A stretch of 64,000 bases of DNA from Isoperla grammatica. Taxonomy: Eukaryota; Arthropoda; Insecta; Plecoptera; Perlodidae. The notes beneath the pieces are model-generated. The model had not been told where the DNA came from, made no database searches, and saw only the letters and a list, made by a program, of their open reading frames with translations. The stretch is from NCBI GenBank assembly GCA_945910005.1, contig OX246741.1:43501-107500 (forward strand), in the 5' to 3' direction. Below, in pieces: positions 52,401 to 59,702 of this stretch. The translations under genes were made by a program, and so were the position numbers. Position 1 is the first letter of the stretch, and each line of letters starts with the position of its first letter.

Positions 52401-55400
52401 AAAAAATCAAAACATGGAGAAATACCCAATGGAACAAATTTCTACTAACCCTACGACCTACAGATAATTGCTCCTTATGGAAAACGGCTAGATATTTTAA
52501 AAGAAAACACTCAGCAATACCACCATTAGAAACACCAACCGGCCACGCTTATACAGACGAAGACAAAGCAAATACTTTAGCAGACAACTTCGAGCGCATA
52601 CATACGCAAAATGACGCATTAAGTACTCGGCATCACGAGCGCCATGTCAATACAATAATACGATCATTCTCTCAAGAATCACTGTACCCACGCGAAGATT
52701 GCCAACTAGCCACACCGAAAGAAATAGCACGGATTATCAGACAGAAAGACAATAAAAAATCACCTGGCGCAGACGCAATACCTAACATCGTACTTAAAAA
52801 CATTTCAAAAAAGTGCCTAATAGCTTTCACCATATTTATCAATCACATCCTAATGACATCACACTTCCCTAAAATCTGGAAAACAGCCAAGGTGTTGGCA
52901 TTTCTCAAACCAGGCAAAGTCCAATCGGTTGCTACCAGCTATAGACCAATAAGTCTTCTCTCCAGCCTCAGCAAAATTGTTGAAAAAATTATTCTTGTCC
53001 GATTAAACAACCACATAACTGACAACAAGATACTAATTCCAGAACAATTCGGTTTTCGTAAATACCACTCCACTACGGCGCAACTCACACGTCTCACCGA
53101 GCATATTGCGACTAAGTTTAACGCCAATCAACATACCGGTATGCTTCTTCTTGATATTGAAAAAGCCTTCGACTCAGTATGGCACAATGGCCTCTTATCT
53201 AAAATGATTGGATACAATTTCCCTAAATATCTGATTCGTCTAACCAAATCATATTTGACTGATAGAACCTTTTTCGTATCTATTAAAAATAAACAATCAA
53301 CTAAACGTCCCATTGCAGCGGGGGTGCCTCAAGGTTCCCTACTCGGCCCAACCCTTTTCTCGCTGTACATAAACGACATCCCACGCATACTACATGTATT
53401 CATTAGCATATTCGCCGATGACACCGCGATCTACACCTCTTCATATCGCCCAGGCACGATACAACGACGACTTCAACTGGCAATCAACAAACTCAGAAGA
53501 TACTTCCATAAATGGAAAATCAAAGTTAACGACATGAAAACTTCAGCAATATTCTTCACCAAACGTCGACCGCCTGTCAAACCGGAAGTGACCATTGATG
53601 ACACACCGGTTCCATGGTCAATGCTGGTAAAATATCTTGGCGTGTACCTCGACTCACGACTCACATTCACTCAGCACATCAATCACAAAATACATCAAGC
53701 CTACGCCTCAATGTCACTACTCTACCCGCTCCTCAACAAAAACAGCAAGCTACACATAAAAAATAAACGCCTTCTTTACACAATGATTATCCGGCCAATA
53801 CTAACCTACGCAGCGCCAGTGTGGAGTTCTACGTCCAAAACTAACTTCAAAAAAATGCAAGTCGTGCAAAACAAGTGCCTCCGTATGATTGGGAACATAC
53901 CCAAATTTACCCTTATACAAGTGATCCACAACTTTTTCAAACTCCCTACAATCTACGATTTTGCATTTAAACTGACGGACAAATTCTACCAATCATGTGA
54001 TAAAAATTCCACCAGCAGTCTGATTCATAGTCTAGGACAATATAACCTTCTTTCACTACCGTTCAAGCGATACAAACATAGACTTCCTAAACATATACTA
54101 CTTAAATAATCATCCATCGACCAAGTTCAACCACACAAATTACAAGATTCTTTATTTAATGTACAAGTGCCAAGTGCGTCACGTGTGTGGGGTTTTTTTA
54201 TAATTTTTTCCCCTGACAATATCATAAGTTATATTTTTAGACACTAAGTGTGCTAACCCTAAGTATACCTAAGTAGGAAGTTAAGAACTATTTTTTCTCA
54301 GATTTTTGTTCTAGGAATTCCTATTTAATAATCTTTATGTTTGAATACCTGTACCTATTATTTGTTAATAAAGTTATTATTATTATACCTGTATTCGTGT
54401 ATGTATTCTGCTGTTGTTGAAGTTTATCCTGTTCTTGTAGGTACAATAGTGTGAGATCTCCGGCCAACTCAAAGCACTGAACACGTTGTTCCTCCCACTC
54501 GGCTTGTTTATACTTGGACGACGAAGATGGTGGAACCTTCTCCAGGCACATTCCTAGTTGAAAATGATCATGAAGCTTTAAATTATTATTACAAGTATGA
54601 GCAGTAGCAGATACGGATGGGGCGATCGCTCCCCCATGCTGGTCCGACCAAAGGTGCATAAGGCACAAGAGCAAGTAGAAAGGGGTTTACAGTTATTCTG
54701 TAATCGCCCCTCCCATTTCTCAAGTCTAGATCCACCACTGAGTATGAGAGGTGTTAGTTTTCAGATAACCAACAACTAATCAGTAAGAGATGCATACAAT
54801 AGAAATACAATAGATTGATATTGAAAGGATTGAAATTGCATACAATAGAAAGAAAAATGGTGGGCCTACACAATGTTTTTTGCCTCACTGATAAGACAGA
54901 AAGATTAAATAATAAATAAATATTAGTATCGTGCAAAACACGAACACAGAAAATGGTACCTTTGATTGCGTAAGACTCTGCGACAATTCTAAGACTTCGA
55001 CTTGGTAACTGCTTTTCTGTTAAAGTTTGCAGCTCGGCCTGACTGTAATAATTTAATGACTCTTCATACAAGCCCATCGCATAGTGAACCTTGCCAAGTA
55101 ATAGGTTTGAATCTAACATCACTCCAGCCTTCTTTCCTTGTTCACTGGCGGAAAGCAGTAGAACTCGTTTTGCTTCTGCCAAACCAGACCGAGCCTTGCC
55201 AACATTTGCATCAATTGGTGGATACTCTTCCAAGTACAGCTCAAGCTTCCCTTCCCCAATCAAAAAATTGGAGAGTATTTCTGTAAAACAACAACAGTAC
55301 AGACTCCAGTTTCTAGATATGTTCCCCCCTCCGCATTTTAAGCAGCACTTTAATGGCAGCCAACTAAAACAACCATGTTGCAATAGGCCTACAGCAAAAA

Positions 55401-55476
55401 AGTAGCTTTGCTAATTGCTACTATTGTAAGCAAAGTAAAAAGCAAAGCTTTTATTATTATTATTATTATTATTATA

Positions 55477-55536
<60 letters not shown>

Positions 55537-55571
55537 GTTATTATTATTATTGTTATTATTATTATTATTAA

Positions 55572-55641
<70 letters not shown>

Positions 55642-58082
55642 ATTCCCCATCCCTCTTGTCCCCTCCCTTGTCTGTTTCTCTTCCTTCTCACCGCTCAATG
55701 CTCATGTGCTCACTTTGTTACCTGCCCGCACCTTGAAGCATACGCATGATGAAGTTGAGGCTTCTCATCCCTGTCTTACCACCATATTCATGTGGTCCCC
55801 CGTTCGAGTTTAGCCATACCGGTACTGTGGTAGTAGCAGTGGTACCCCTAAGTAATTAATCTCCTTCACCTTATTTCCTTTGGTTCTCGTATTGTGACAA
55901 CAGTAACACCTCTTCCATTTACACTTCCCTGCATTCAAGCTCATACCATTCACCCTCACCCATATGCCCAACAACAACAACCCTGGACGTATCTATTTCC
56001 TCATCACTCATCACAGTCATCAGTGTTCTCCTCAGGAAAAAAGTTCACTGGTTGTTTCAAAATCATTGCCAGGTAATGTATTTCAAGTATCTGCACACAC
56101 AAATGGGAGAGATTTGTTTCAATGAGTTTGATTATTATTGTTGGTGGTGTTTAACGACACACTCGCCAGCTTAGGTCATATGACGTCTTCCGAATCAGGT
56201 CCATCTATATCGTGGGAGTCGTCATAAGGGGAGTCCAGCAAGGGAGGGCAGGGTCATGTGGGAGGAGAAATCTTCAGGGGGATAGTGGGGGGAAGGGACA
56301 GGGTCTCCTTTCGTCGCCTCTTACGACTAGCAGAGTCACTCTGGGCCTATTCTATCCCGGGCAGAGACGTGTGAGGTCCTTAATGCCCTCTTCTTAAGAG
56401 GATTGGGTGTGGCCAGAAAAGCACTCTGAGCGTCCGCCTTGCAGTACTTCGTACTACTCAAACTACATGAACAAAAATCCACATATTTCGGTTCTGTTTG
56501 TACAAAAATATAAAAACTAAACTGTGATTTTACGTAAAATAGTTTTTGTAAGATTAATGCACAGATTAATTTTTTCAGGTTCTAAACTTCCCTAAAAGTT
56601 GAGTTTGATAACATTATTTATTTTTGCAATCATTCTAACATTGAATAAAATTAAGAGATAGTGGGCCTAGTCTCCAAAGGGGTTGCCCTTTAACTTTAAA
56701 ATAACCACTAAGTCTATTTGTTTGAGGCTTTTTACTCATGTTTCCGTCACTGCTAAACACAACACGCCTTATCATTCACTGAGACTGAGTCATTGCCGCC
56801 TGCTGGCCGCAGAAACCAATTGCCAGGTTCGACTAGGTTCGTTCGTTAGTCCTGTGTCAACCAGGGTAAGTTATGCCAGGAATACAATGGAAATACATAA
56901 TTGGAGCGGAATGGGAGAAATTGCAGTTACTCCCACTTGGACAAGAAAAAAACAGTTGTCGCAGTTGTGATCGTTTTGGTTTTTTCTACCTACCAAGCAG
57001 GTGTAAAAGCGTTACTGCCATCACAGTAATTGTAGTAAGTTACTAATGGACAAAAATACACGTCACAATTACGCTCGGTACACTTAAGCTACTCTTGGAC
57101 AAAAAAATGGGGTTTAACCAATACCATACTCCTGGAGTAATGATCCCAGGACAAACAAACGAACCTATTGTTCCCATTCCCAAACGACTGACGTAAGACT
57201 GCATGCAAGTCCAGTGCATGAGCCACGTCTGTGGGGATGGGATCACGGAAACTTCCCTCATATTTCTCAGCAGTGAGCGAGGTATGCGGGCCAAGCAAAG
57301 ATCATGCATCAGCATGACATGTTAGGTCTAGGCCCCTAGGCCTATGTTGATGTTTCACTAAACAATATTCCCATTTCCCTCACACGTCACGTCTCACATT
57401 GGATAGGCTAGTCTTGAGTATAAAAAGAACACACTTGCTAGATGGAGGTGTGAATTCTGATTATTTTAATCAAAGCTACAATTGATGGCAGAAACGTTTA
57501 CCAGGCAACAGCTAACCAGTTCTGGGGAGAACACTGCTTATGAAAGCCTTCCTGACACGAGATCCCTGCTGGATCGTCTAGCTCCATGGCCTGCCATAGC
57601 CTAGGCCTATGGCAGGTATGGATGGTGTAGGCCTACACTAGATGGTGTAGGCCTACACCATCTCGGTAGACCTAGGTCTACCCATTGTGGATTAGGCCCT
57701 AGGCCGTTTTCTGCAATAACGGTTGTGACTGTGGACTGTGATCCATGCAATAAAATAAGGCTCGAGTAGGCCTAGGCTAGGCCTAGGGCTAGGTCTAGGC
57801 CTAGGCCTAATCAGAGCTGATCACACGGAAATAGAATACCTAGGCCCTAGGCTAGACCTAGGCCTACAATACACAGGAGCAGAAAGCCCCTATGGCCTAG
57901 GCTAGACTAGGCCTAGGCTACGATCTTTAACCTCAAATTTTAAACAGTGATATCTTACCTGACGTAGGAGATCGTAATTTGAGTTGTTCAGCTAGATCTA
58001 TTACCTTTTTCCAATTTGATTCTTCTCTGCTTTTCTCTATATCTGTTTCTATACGGCTGAAATTTCTGTTTTTGCCTGCCAT
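35312..58082 (-). CDS. TTC7: tetratricopeptide repeat protein 7 (TTC7), complete, 14 exons
   Basis: TTC7 is the TPR scaffold that, with EFR3 and FAM126/hyccin, holds phosphatidylinositol 4-kinase III alpha at the plasma membrane to make PI4P. Minus-strand coding exons: 58082-57959, 55280-54960, 54553-54389, 49676-49550, 48391-48134, 46955-46808, 45347-45159, 41844-41666, 40585-40303, 38137-37984, 37549-37311, 36211-36107, 36015-35924, 35444-35312. They total 2517 bases, all phases join, and they encode 838 residues (vertebrate paralogues are about 840-860). Landmarks: the N-terminus RIETDIEKSREESNWKK, YLQEQDKL, TRQLAEVLLRG, MAGRDAVLSQ, AIYDLLTIAL, FERAMKFAFEEPHVW, LHLLVLLLSAQKQHAEAL, FTAKHMLALWK, RVEQALSEVASS, AINPTHIKSLQHL and the C-terminal PILPFSSIPITFE. 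Every intron is GT-AG. Introns carry a full-length LINE, hAT elements, a SINE and minisatellites. An AATAAA overlaps the stop codon. I cannot assign it to TTC7A or TTC7B; invertebrates usually have one gene. Confidence 0.96.
36487..37260. repeat. 79-bp minisatellite inside inverted Penelope-like ends (TTC7 intron 11)
   Basis: Eight copies of a 79-bp unit begin at 36607, 36686, 36765 and so on to 37160, nearly identical. Each unit contains the hairpin TCCAGCTCTACC/GGTAGAGCTGGA. The array is framed by inverted sequences: CATCTTCAAAGGACTTGAA at 36589-36607 and TTCAAGTCCTCTGAAGATG at about 37228-37246. The left frame continues into a Penelope-like terminus (GACGTTTC at 36566-36573, core TTGAAGA on the minus strand). 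The right one is truncated. Confidence 0.8.
38210..38650. repeat. 39-bp minisatellite in TTC7 intron 9
   Basis: The unit is 39 bp, arranged as 78-bp dimers (for example, GCAATATATTGAGTGTACCC at 38311 and 38389). Because 39 is a multiple of three, the minus strand has a 144-codon open frame of 13-residue repeats (HIDGEPMGTHNTF-like). It does not join the flanking TTC7 exons, and I treat it as non-coding. Confidence 0.8.
38739..39870 (-). mobile_element. 5S-rRNA-derived SINE, split by a hAT insertion
   Basis: On the minus strand the head is 5S rRNA-like: CCGGTTCCCATACAAACACC, the box-A-like GAAGTTAAGCAACCTCGGGC (about 39037-39018) and the box-C-like TGGATGGGTGACC (39003-38991). The body then contains TTTCGGATGGGACATAAAGC and ends near 38740 in ATG/CAT repeats. 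The head is interrupted at 39056 by a hAT element. Joining GGAACCGG across that insertion restores the 5S-like order. 5S-type promoters define the SINE3 class. The outer limits are approximate. Confidence 0.7.
39056..39832. mobile_element. hAT-type MITE (TAGGGGTGGGCGAA family), copy 1
   Basis: This 777-bp element has ends TAGGGGTGGGCGAA and the inverse of TTCGCCCACCCCTA. A perfect 8-bp duplication, GGAACCGG, lies at 39048-39055 and 39833-39840. Subterminal TTCGAAC/GAACTCG repeats are dense at both ends. It is very similar to copy 2 at 45554-46609 but lacks the nested MITE. There is no transposase. It lies in TTC7 intron 9. Confidence 0.9.
43100..44217. repeat. 112-120-bp minisatellite in TTC7 intron 7
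   Basis: Ten copies are marked by CCTATGTGTCGGTGTGAATG at 43125, 43241, 43357, 43477, 43589, 43701, 43813, 43925, 44037 and 44149. Early units are 116-120 bp and later ones exactly 112 bp. The array ends where a hAT element is inserted, and a partial unit resumes at 45000. A related single unit lies at about 46995-47050. Confidence 0.9.
44591..44797 (+). pseudogene. BED zinc-finger N-terminus of a hAT transposase, truncated
   Basis: A 68-codon frame begins MPPPKRKCKFNSELQKDFSC. It contains a complete BED finger (HCSQCQSIFSIAHGG, then EIKEHLKIKKH), the usual start of proteins in this hAT lineage. The last dozen codons lie in a perfect palindrome, and the frame stops at its apex. The catalytic domain is missing, so the frame is broken unless spliced to a distant partner. 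Confidence 0.65.
44745..44839. repeat. 95-base perfect palindrome
   Basis: The 47-base arms (44745-44791 and 44793-44839) are exact reverse complements around a single central base at 44792. The left arm is the 3' part of the BED-finger frame; the right arm is its mirror copy. The transcript could fold into a 47-bp hairpin with almost no loop. Confidence 0.95.
45554..46609. mobile_element. hAT-type MITE (TAGGGGTGGGCGAA family), copy 2
   Basis: This 1056-bp element is flanked by a perfect 8-bp duplication ATTATGAA (45546-45553 and 46610-46617). Its sequence follows copy 1 at 39056-39832 closely, except for a nested 216-bp MITE and a small number of indels. It is in TTC7 intron 6, about 200 bp from exon 6. 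Confidence 0.9.
45683..45898. mobile_element. MITE nested in hAT copy 2, TAA duplication
   Basis: The inverted ends AGCGGGTGTKACACGGAGAAG extend to about 70 bp each and are nearly identical apart from one small indel. TAA flanks it at 45680-45682 and 45899-45901. Copy 1 of the host element lacks it, providing an empty site. Confidence 0.85.
47447..47830. repeat. inverted pair of Penelope-like terminal repeats (TTC7 intron 5)
   Basis: Two arms of roughly 175-185 bases mirror each other from TATGCTATCG (47447) to CGATAGCATA (47830), with about 35 unpaired bases at the centre (near 47620-47655). Each arm carries a hammerhead-like core: CTGAAGA at 47745-47751 with stem II GCCCAT/ATGGGC and GAAAC at 47771-47775 on the plus strand, and the equivalent on the minus strand near 47497-47535. 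The outer sequence TTTCACGGCC resembles the CTTTCGCGGCC found beside the 36.5-kb terminus. Confidence 0.6.
48505..48993. mobile_element. hAT-type MITE in TTC7 intron 4
   Basis: This 489-bp element has ends TAGGGTGCCCAGACGTCCCG and, inverted, TAGGGTGTCCAGATTTTC. A perfect 8-bp duplication AATATAAT lies at 48497-48504 and 48994-49001. It is a relative of the element at 44218 (shared GTCCCG-rich subterminal sequence). A poly-C run lies at 48892-48911. Confidence 0.88.
49340..49408. repeat. (TAC)n microsatellite
   Basis: This trinucleotide run in TTC7 intron 4 reads as poly-serine on the minus strand and is not coding. Confidence 0.9.
50137..51417 (+). CDS. LINE ORF1: gag-like nucleic-acid-binding protein
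   Basis: The 426-residue protein starts at the tandem ATGs at 50137 (MMSIKGLSTR). It has a charged, low-complexity N-terminal third (GSSKKKRKNNEEGMEL), then a central PRE_C2HC-like domain (LVMKNMPPNLSTDEILSDL). Three zinc knuckles follow at about residues 247-315: CYNCQSFGHIAKNC, CVKCAGSHQTKDC and CSNCNGPHPASYRQC. A proline- and threonine-rich linker leads to a short C-terminus. Such proteins coat the element RNA and form the RNP in Jockey-clade LINEs. The stop overlaps ORF2 by 11 bases, suggesting reinitiation or coupled translation. No frameshift is seen. Confidence 0.9.
   Translation: MMSIKGLSTRQFNGASSRAAGTTGEVGSSKKKRKNNEEGMELDSQANIPTSNRFDSLSESDGDDEDLKSDKENTTRDSDTQGNKEKIPPIVLYHFVDEHTKSFNTLRAQLKEDFQLNYKGDRVIIKAKNRKDYDIIISTLNANKLEFHTYTPAPDRELRLVMKNMPPNLSTDEILSDLKRLSLKPLKVTQMIKKTNDSANAVQHHKYPMYIVTFEKGTLASDVFKNTKVCYCIIKWEKFKNFSGVTQCYNCQSFGHIAKNCNKLSKCVKCAGSHQTKDCKKPIDTTPICSNCNGPHPASYRQCESYAKQLSIKLNRINHQQRRENQGPPARSTQEYPPLPATSRASPPRQDAATTPATTTAQNQSTTGDIFYIVSEVKNLVCNVNFQNIKSVIVNTINKIKQSTDNITKVTALLEGLIELFISNGS
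51407..54109 (+). CDS. LINE ORF2: apurinic-like endonuclease and reverse transcriptase
   Basis: The protein has 900 residues from the ATG at 51407 (MAARPINILFWNCNSI). The endonuclease (about 1-220) has all its hallmarks: WNCNS, SETK, SAYNPP, GDLNAKH and LPSDHNPV. The reverse transcriptase (about 440-700) has KSPGADAIPN, YRPISLLSSLSKIVEK, LLDIEKAFDSVWH, GVPQGSLLGP and FADDTAIY with the catalytic aspartates. The C-terminal part is a thumb-like region; I see no RNase H domain. This composition fits the Jockey clade. It copies element RNA at a nicked chromosomal target. There are no stops or frameshifts, so it is likely active or only recently silent. Confidence 0.94.
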   Translation: MAARPINILFWNCNSITSKDKISELELLARTKQLDIIGLSETKLTPRHSLKIAGFTVYRSDRDRAGGGVAIAVNNNIHHSMFILPALRKLEAVAVVIYCRTHQVTCVSAYNPPQGQLDLRDISCLLRTNNKVMIMGDLNAKHISWNCSVNNRSGITLLQHAFENNYIIAAPSEPTHYPSQHNFKPSILDIALLKNLPHVSELESLPDLPSDHNPVLFCLDQHMTPVTPKLIRNYKQTNWRTFREELDKLIPINPNFTNTADIDNFAEHLVNSINKASDAAVPLTPVTTTRQELPLIIKTQIKTRNRLRHEWQKKRDPATLRCLRTLSHNIKQKIKTWRNTQWNKFLLTLRPTDNCSLWKTARYFKRKHSAIPPLETPTGHAYTDEDKANTLADNFERIHTQNDALSTRHHERHVNTIIRSFSQESLYPREDCQLATPKEIARIIRQKDNKKSPGADAIPNIVLKNISKKCLIAFTIFINHILMTSHFPKIWKTAKVLAFLKPGKVQSVATSYRPISLLSSLSKIVEKIILVRLNNHITDNKILIPEQFGFRKYHSTTAQLTRLTEHIATKFNANQHTGMLLLDIEKAFDSVWHNGLLSKMIGYNFPKYLIRLTKSYLTDRTFFVSIKNKQSTKRPIAAGVPQGSLLGPTLFSLYINDIPRILHVFISIFADDTAIYTSSYRPGTIQRRLQLAINKLRRYFHKWKIKVNDMKTSAIFFTKRRPPVKPEVTIDDTPVPWSMLVKYLGVYLDSRLTFTQHINHKIHQAYASMSLLYPLLNKNSKLHIKNKRLLYTMIIRPILTYAAPVWSSTSKTNFKKMQVVQNKCLRMIGNIPKFTLIQVIHNFFKLPTIYDFAFKLTDKFYQSCDKNSTSSLIHSLGQYNLLSLPFKRYKHRLPKHILLK
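55449..55641. repeat. (ATT)n microsatellite, TTC7 intron 1
   Basis: This is a long trinucleotide run with a few single-base changes. It generates poly-Ile and poly-Asn frames that are artefacts. It begins about 170 bp upstream of the exon 2 acceptor. Confidence 0.95.
57590..57915. repeat. dense cluster of TAGGCCTA/CCTAGG words in TTC7 intron 1
   Basis: The stretch just 3' of the first coding exon is packed with overlapping palindromic TAGGCCTA and CCTAGGCC words, including GGTGTAGGCCTACAC repeats at about 57625-57660. Smaller clusters lie at 13853-13880, 28910-29040 and 30260-30295. Confidence 0.8.
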
Positions 58083-59702
58083 ATTCTTGTGTAGGCCTAA
58101 ATGAAGGTACTAGGATCACTGTGGTACTATGGTACTATCAAATAAATATCGTAAAGTGCTGTCAAGTGTCACTACACTGCCTACAGTCAGCTGTCCGCTC
58201 GCCGGCCCAGCCCCCAACTACCACTTCCCATAATGCCTTGCGCGTAAAAAATAATGCGAAATAAATAGGCGCCAATGTTTGACATATAATTTGTTCCTTT
58301 GCTCGTTCGTCAATCGGTTTTAAAAAATCTTAGCATGCTGCATTCCACAAAGAAGAAATTATTTAGTAGTATACAGATAAATATCTGTTCTCAATCTAAG
58401 TATTTATTAATAGATGTTTGGTTTATCTATGTAGTAGTATGTTTTTTCCTCGTTGTAATGTAAATAATATTTATTTATACCCAGAAATGACGAAACCCAG
58501 ATAAATGTACAATATTTATATGGTGAATAAAGCTACTCTACTCTATTCTACTCTACTCTACTCTATCAAGCTTTATACAGTTGAAAGGGATCACGGCATC
58601 GCAAATTGTAAACGAACCTTTCCTGATTGCCGCATTTGAACAGCGCCACAAGAACCAAGGTACGGGATCACGGCATCGCAAATTGTAAATGTATACGAAC
58701 CTTTCCTGATTACAATCCGGATTGCCGCATTTGAACAGCGCCACAAGAACCAAGGTCACGATTACCGGATTACGATTACGTTGAGAATTGATCTAGAAAG
58801 CTGTGATTTGCTCTATCTAAGGGTCCTTGATAGTTATGTTAAGGTGCATTTTTCACTGTTGTGCATTGTTATCATTGAGGATCTAAAGGGCCGTGATTAG
58901 CCTTTCAGCGATGGTCCCCAGTTTAACTCACGTTTTACCAACAAAATAATGTACTTATTTACCTCCGTAATAACAAAAAAAGCTAGAGTAGTAGTGCACG
59001 GAAAATATATAACTGCATAGGGACACAATAAGAGACGTTTCTTCTCGACAAAAATATGATAACCACGGCTACTTATCTTCATTCAAGTGCCTTATTATCC
59101 GAGCAAGAACTCGAAAAAACGCCCCTTTTACCGGTCGGTACGGCTTACGACAGGGCAATAGCGAAGCTATTCCTATTAAGGTATTTGGCTTTAGTACACT
59201 CGTTCATCATGGGGTACGTTCCGAAAATAGCTGAAAATGCTCAAGACACTTGGATGACGTCACTCACCCCAGTATCTTAAGCACGAATATTTTCGGAACG
59301 GTCAAATCACGAAGGTAGTTGTTGGTGGCGGTAACTTAAAATTAAATAATGGCAGGTGATAAGATTAAGCAAAGATATTATTTTCCCTGGGTGTTAGTAT
59401 GTTGTCTCACTGCCCTTGTTTCACTCAAAGATGTTGGAAATTCACTGTGAAAAAGAATTTCTCTTTGAAAACCAATAGGTTGAAACTCCACTGAAACTCC
59501 GCTAGGAGTCAAACCACGACATGTGAAAAAAGCGAACCTAGCGGGCCAGGCGTGACACTTACACGAAAAACAGCGCTCCTGGCGACTCTGATGTGAATTG
59601 TGATACACAAGCGGTGAAACTTTCTTCGTCCTTCCTCCATCTTTATTATTGAGAAAGGTGGCCTCGTCATTTAGGTCCTATTTCTCTACGATTTAGGTGA
59701 AG
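58083..59702. promoter_or_regulatory. shared 5' region between TTC7 and ATP5PB
   Basis: The two start codons face away from each other across 1620 bp, so both promoters should lie here. A moderately GC-rich patch is next to TTC7 (58180-58260). A pyrimidine-rich, TOP-like stretch (CTTCGTCCTTCCTCC, about 59622-59636) lies upstream of the ATP5PB start. A 77-bp segment is tandemly duplicated at 58587-58757, and a CTCTA microsatellite precedes it. No TATA box is obvious. Transcription starts were not located. Confidence 0.45.
58587..58757. repeat. tandem duplication, 77-bp step
   Basis: GGGATCACGGCATCGCAAAT starts at 58587 and 58664. Both copies end with GCGCCACAAGAACCAAGGT. The second copy carries two small insertions. 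No coding role is seen. Confidence 0.85.

Larger units (their letters stand above)
49943..54386 (+). mobile_element. full-length Jockey-type non-LTR retrotransposon in TTC7 intron 3
   Basis: The element is 4444 bp and opposite in strand to TTC7. It has a 194-bp 5' UTR starting CAGTACCG, ORF1, an overlapping ORF2, a 3' UTR of about 280 bp with AATAAA, and a short (ATT)n tail. A perfect 12-bp target duplication, ACCTGTATTCGT, lies at 49931-49942 and 54387-54398. Both ORFs are intact, so the copy looks young and potentially able to move. The right-hand duplication spans the exon 3 splice donor of TTC7. Confidence 0.93.

Noticed and set aside
55411..55749. Poly-isoleucine and poly-asparagine frames
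   Set aside because: These are translations of an (ATT)n microsatellite.
59056..59280. 74-codon frame in the TTC7-ATP5PB intergenic region
   Set aside because: It has no recognisable domain and overlaps a short inverted repeat (CGTTCCGAAAATA and its inverse near 59295), so it is probably a decayed element.
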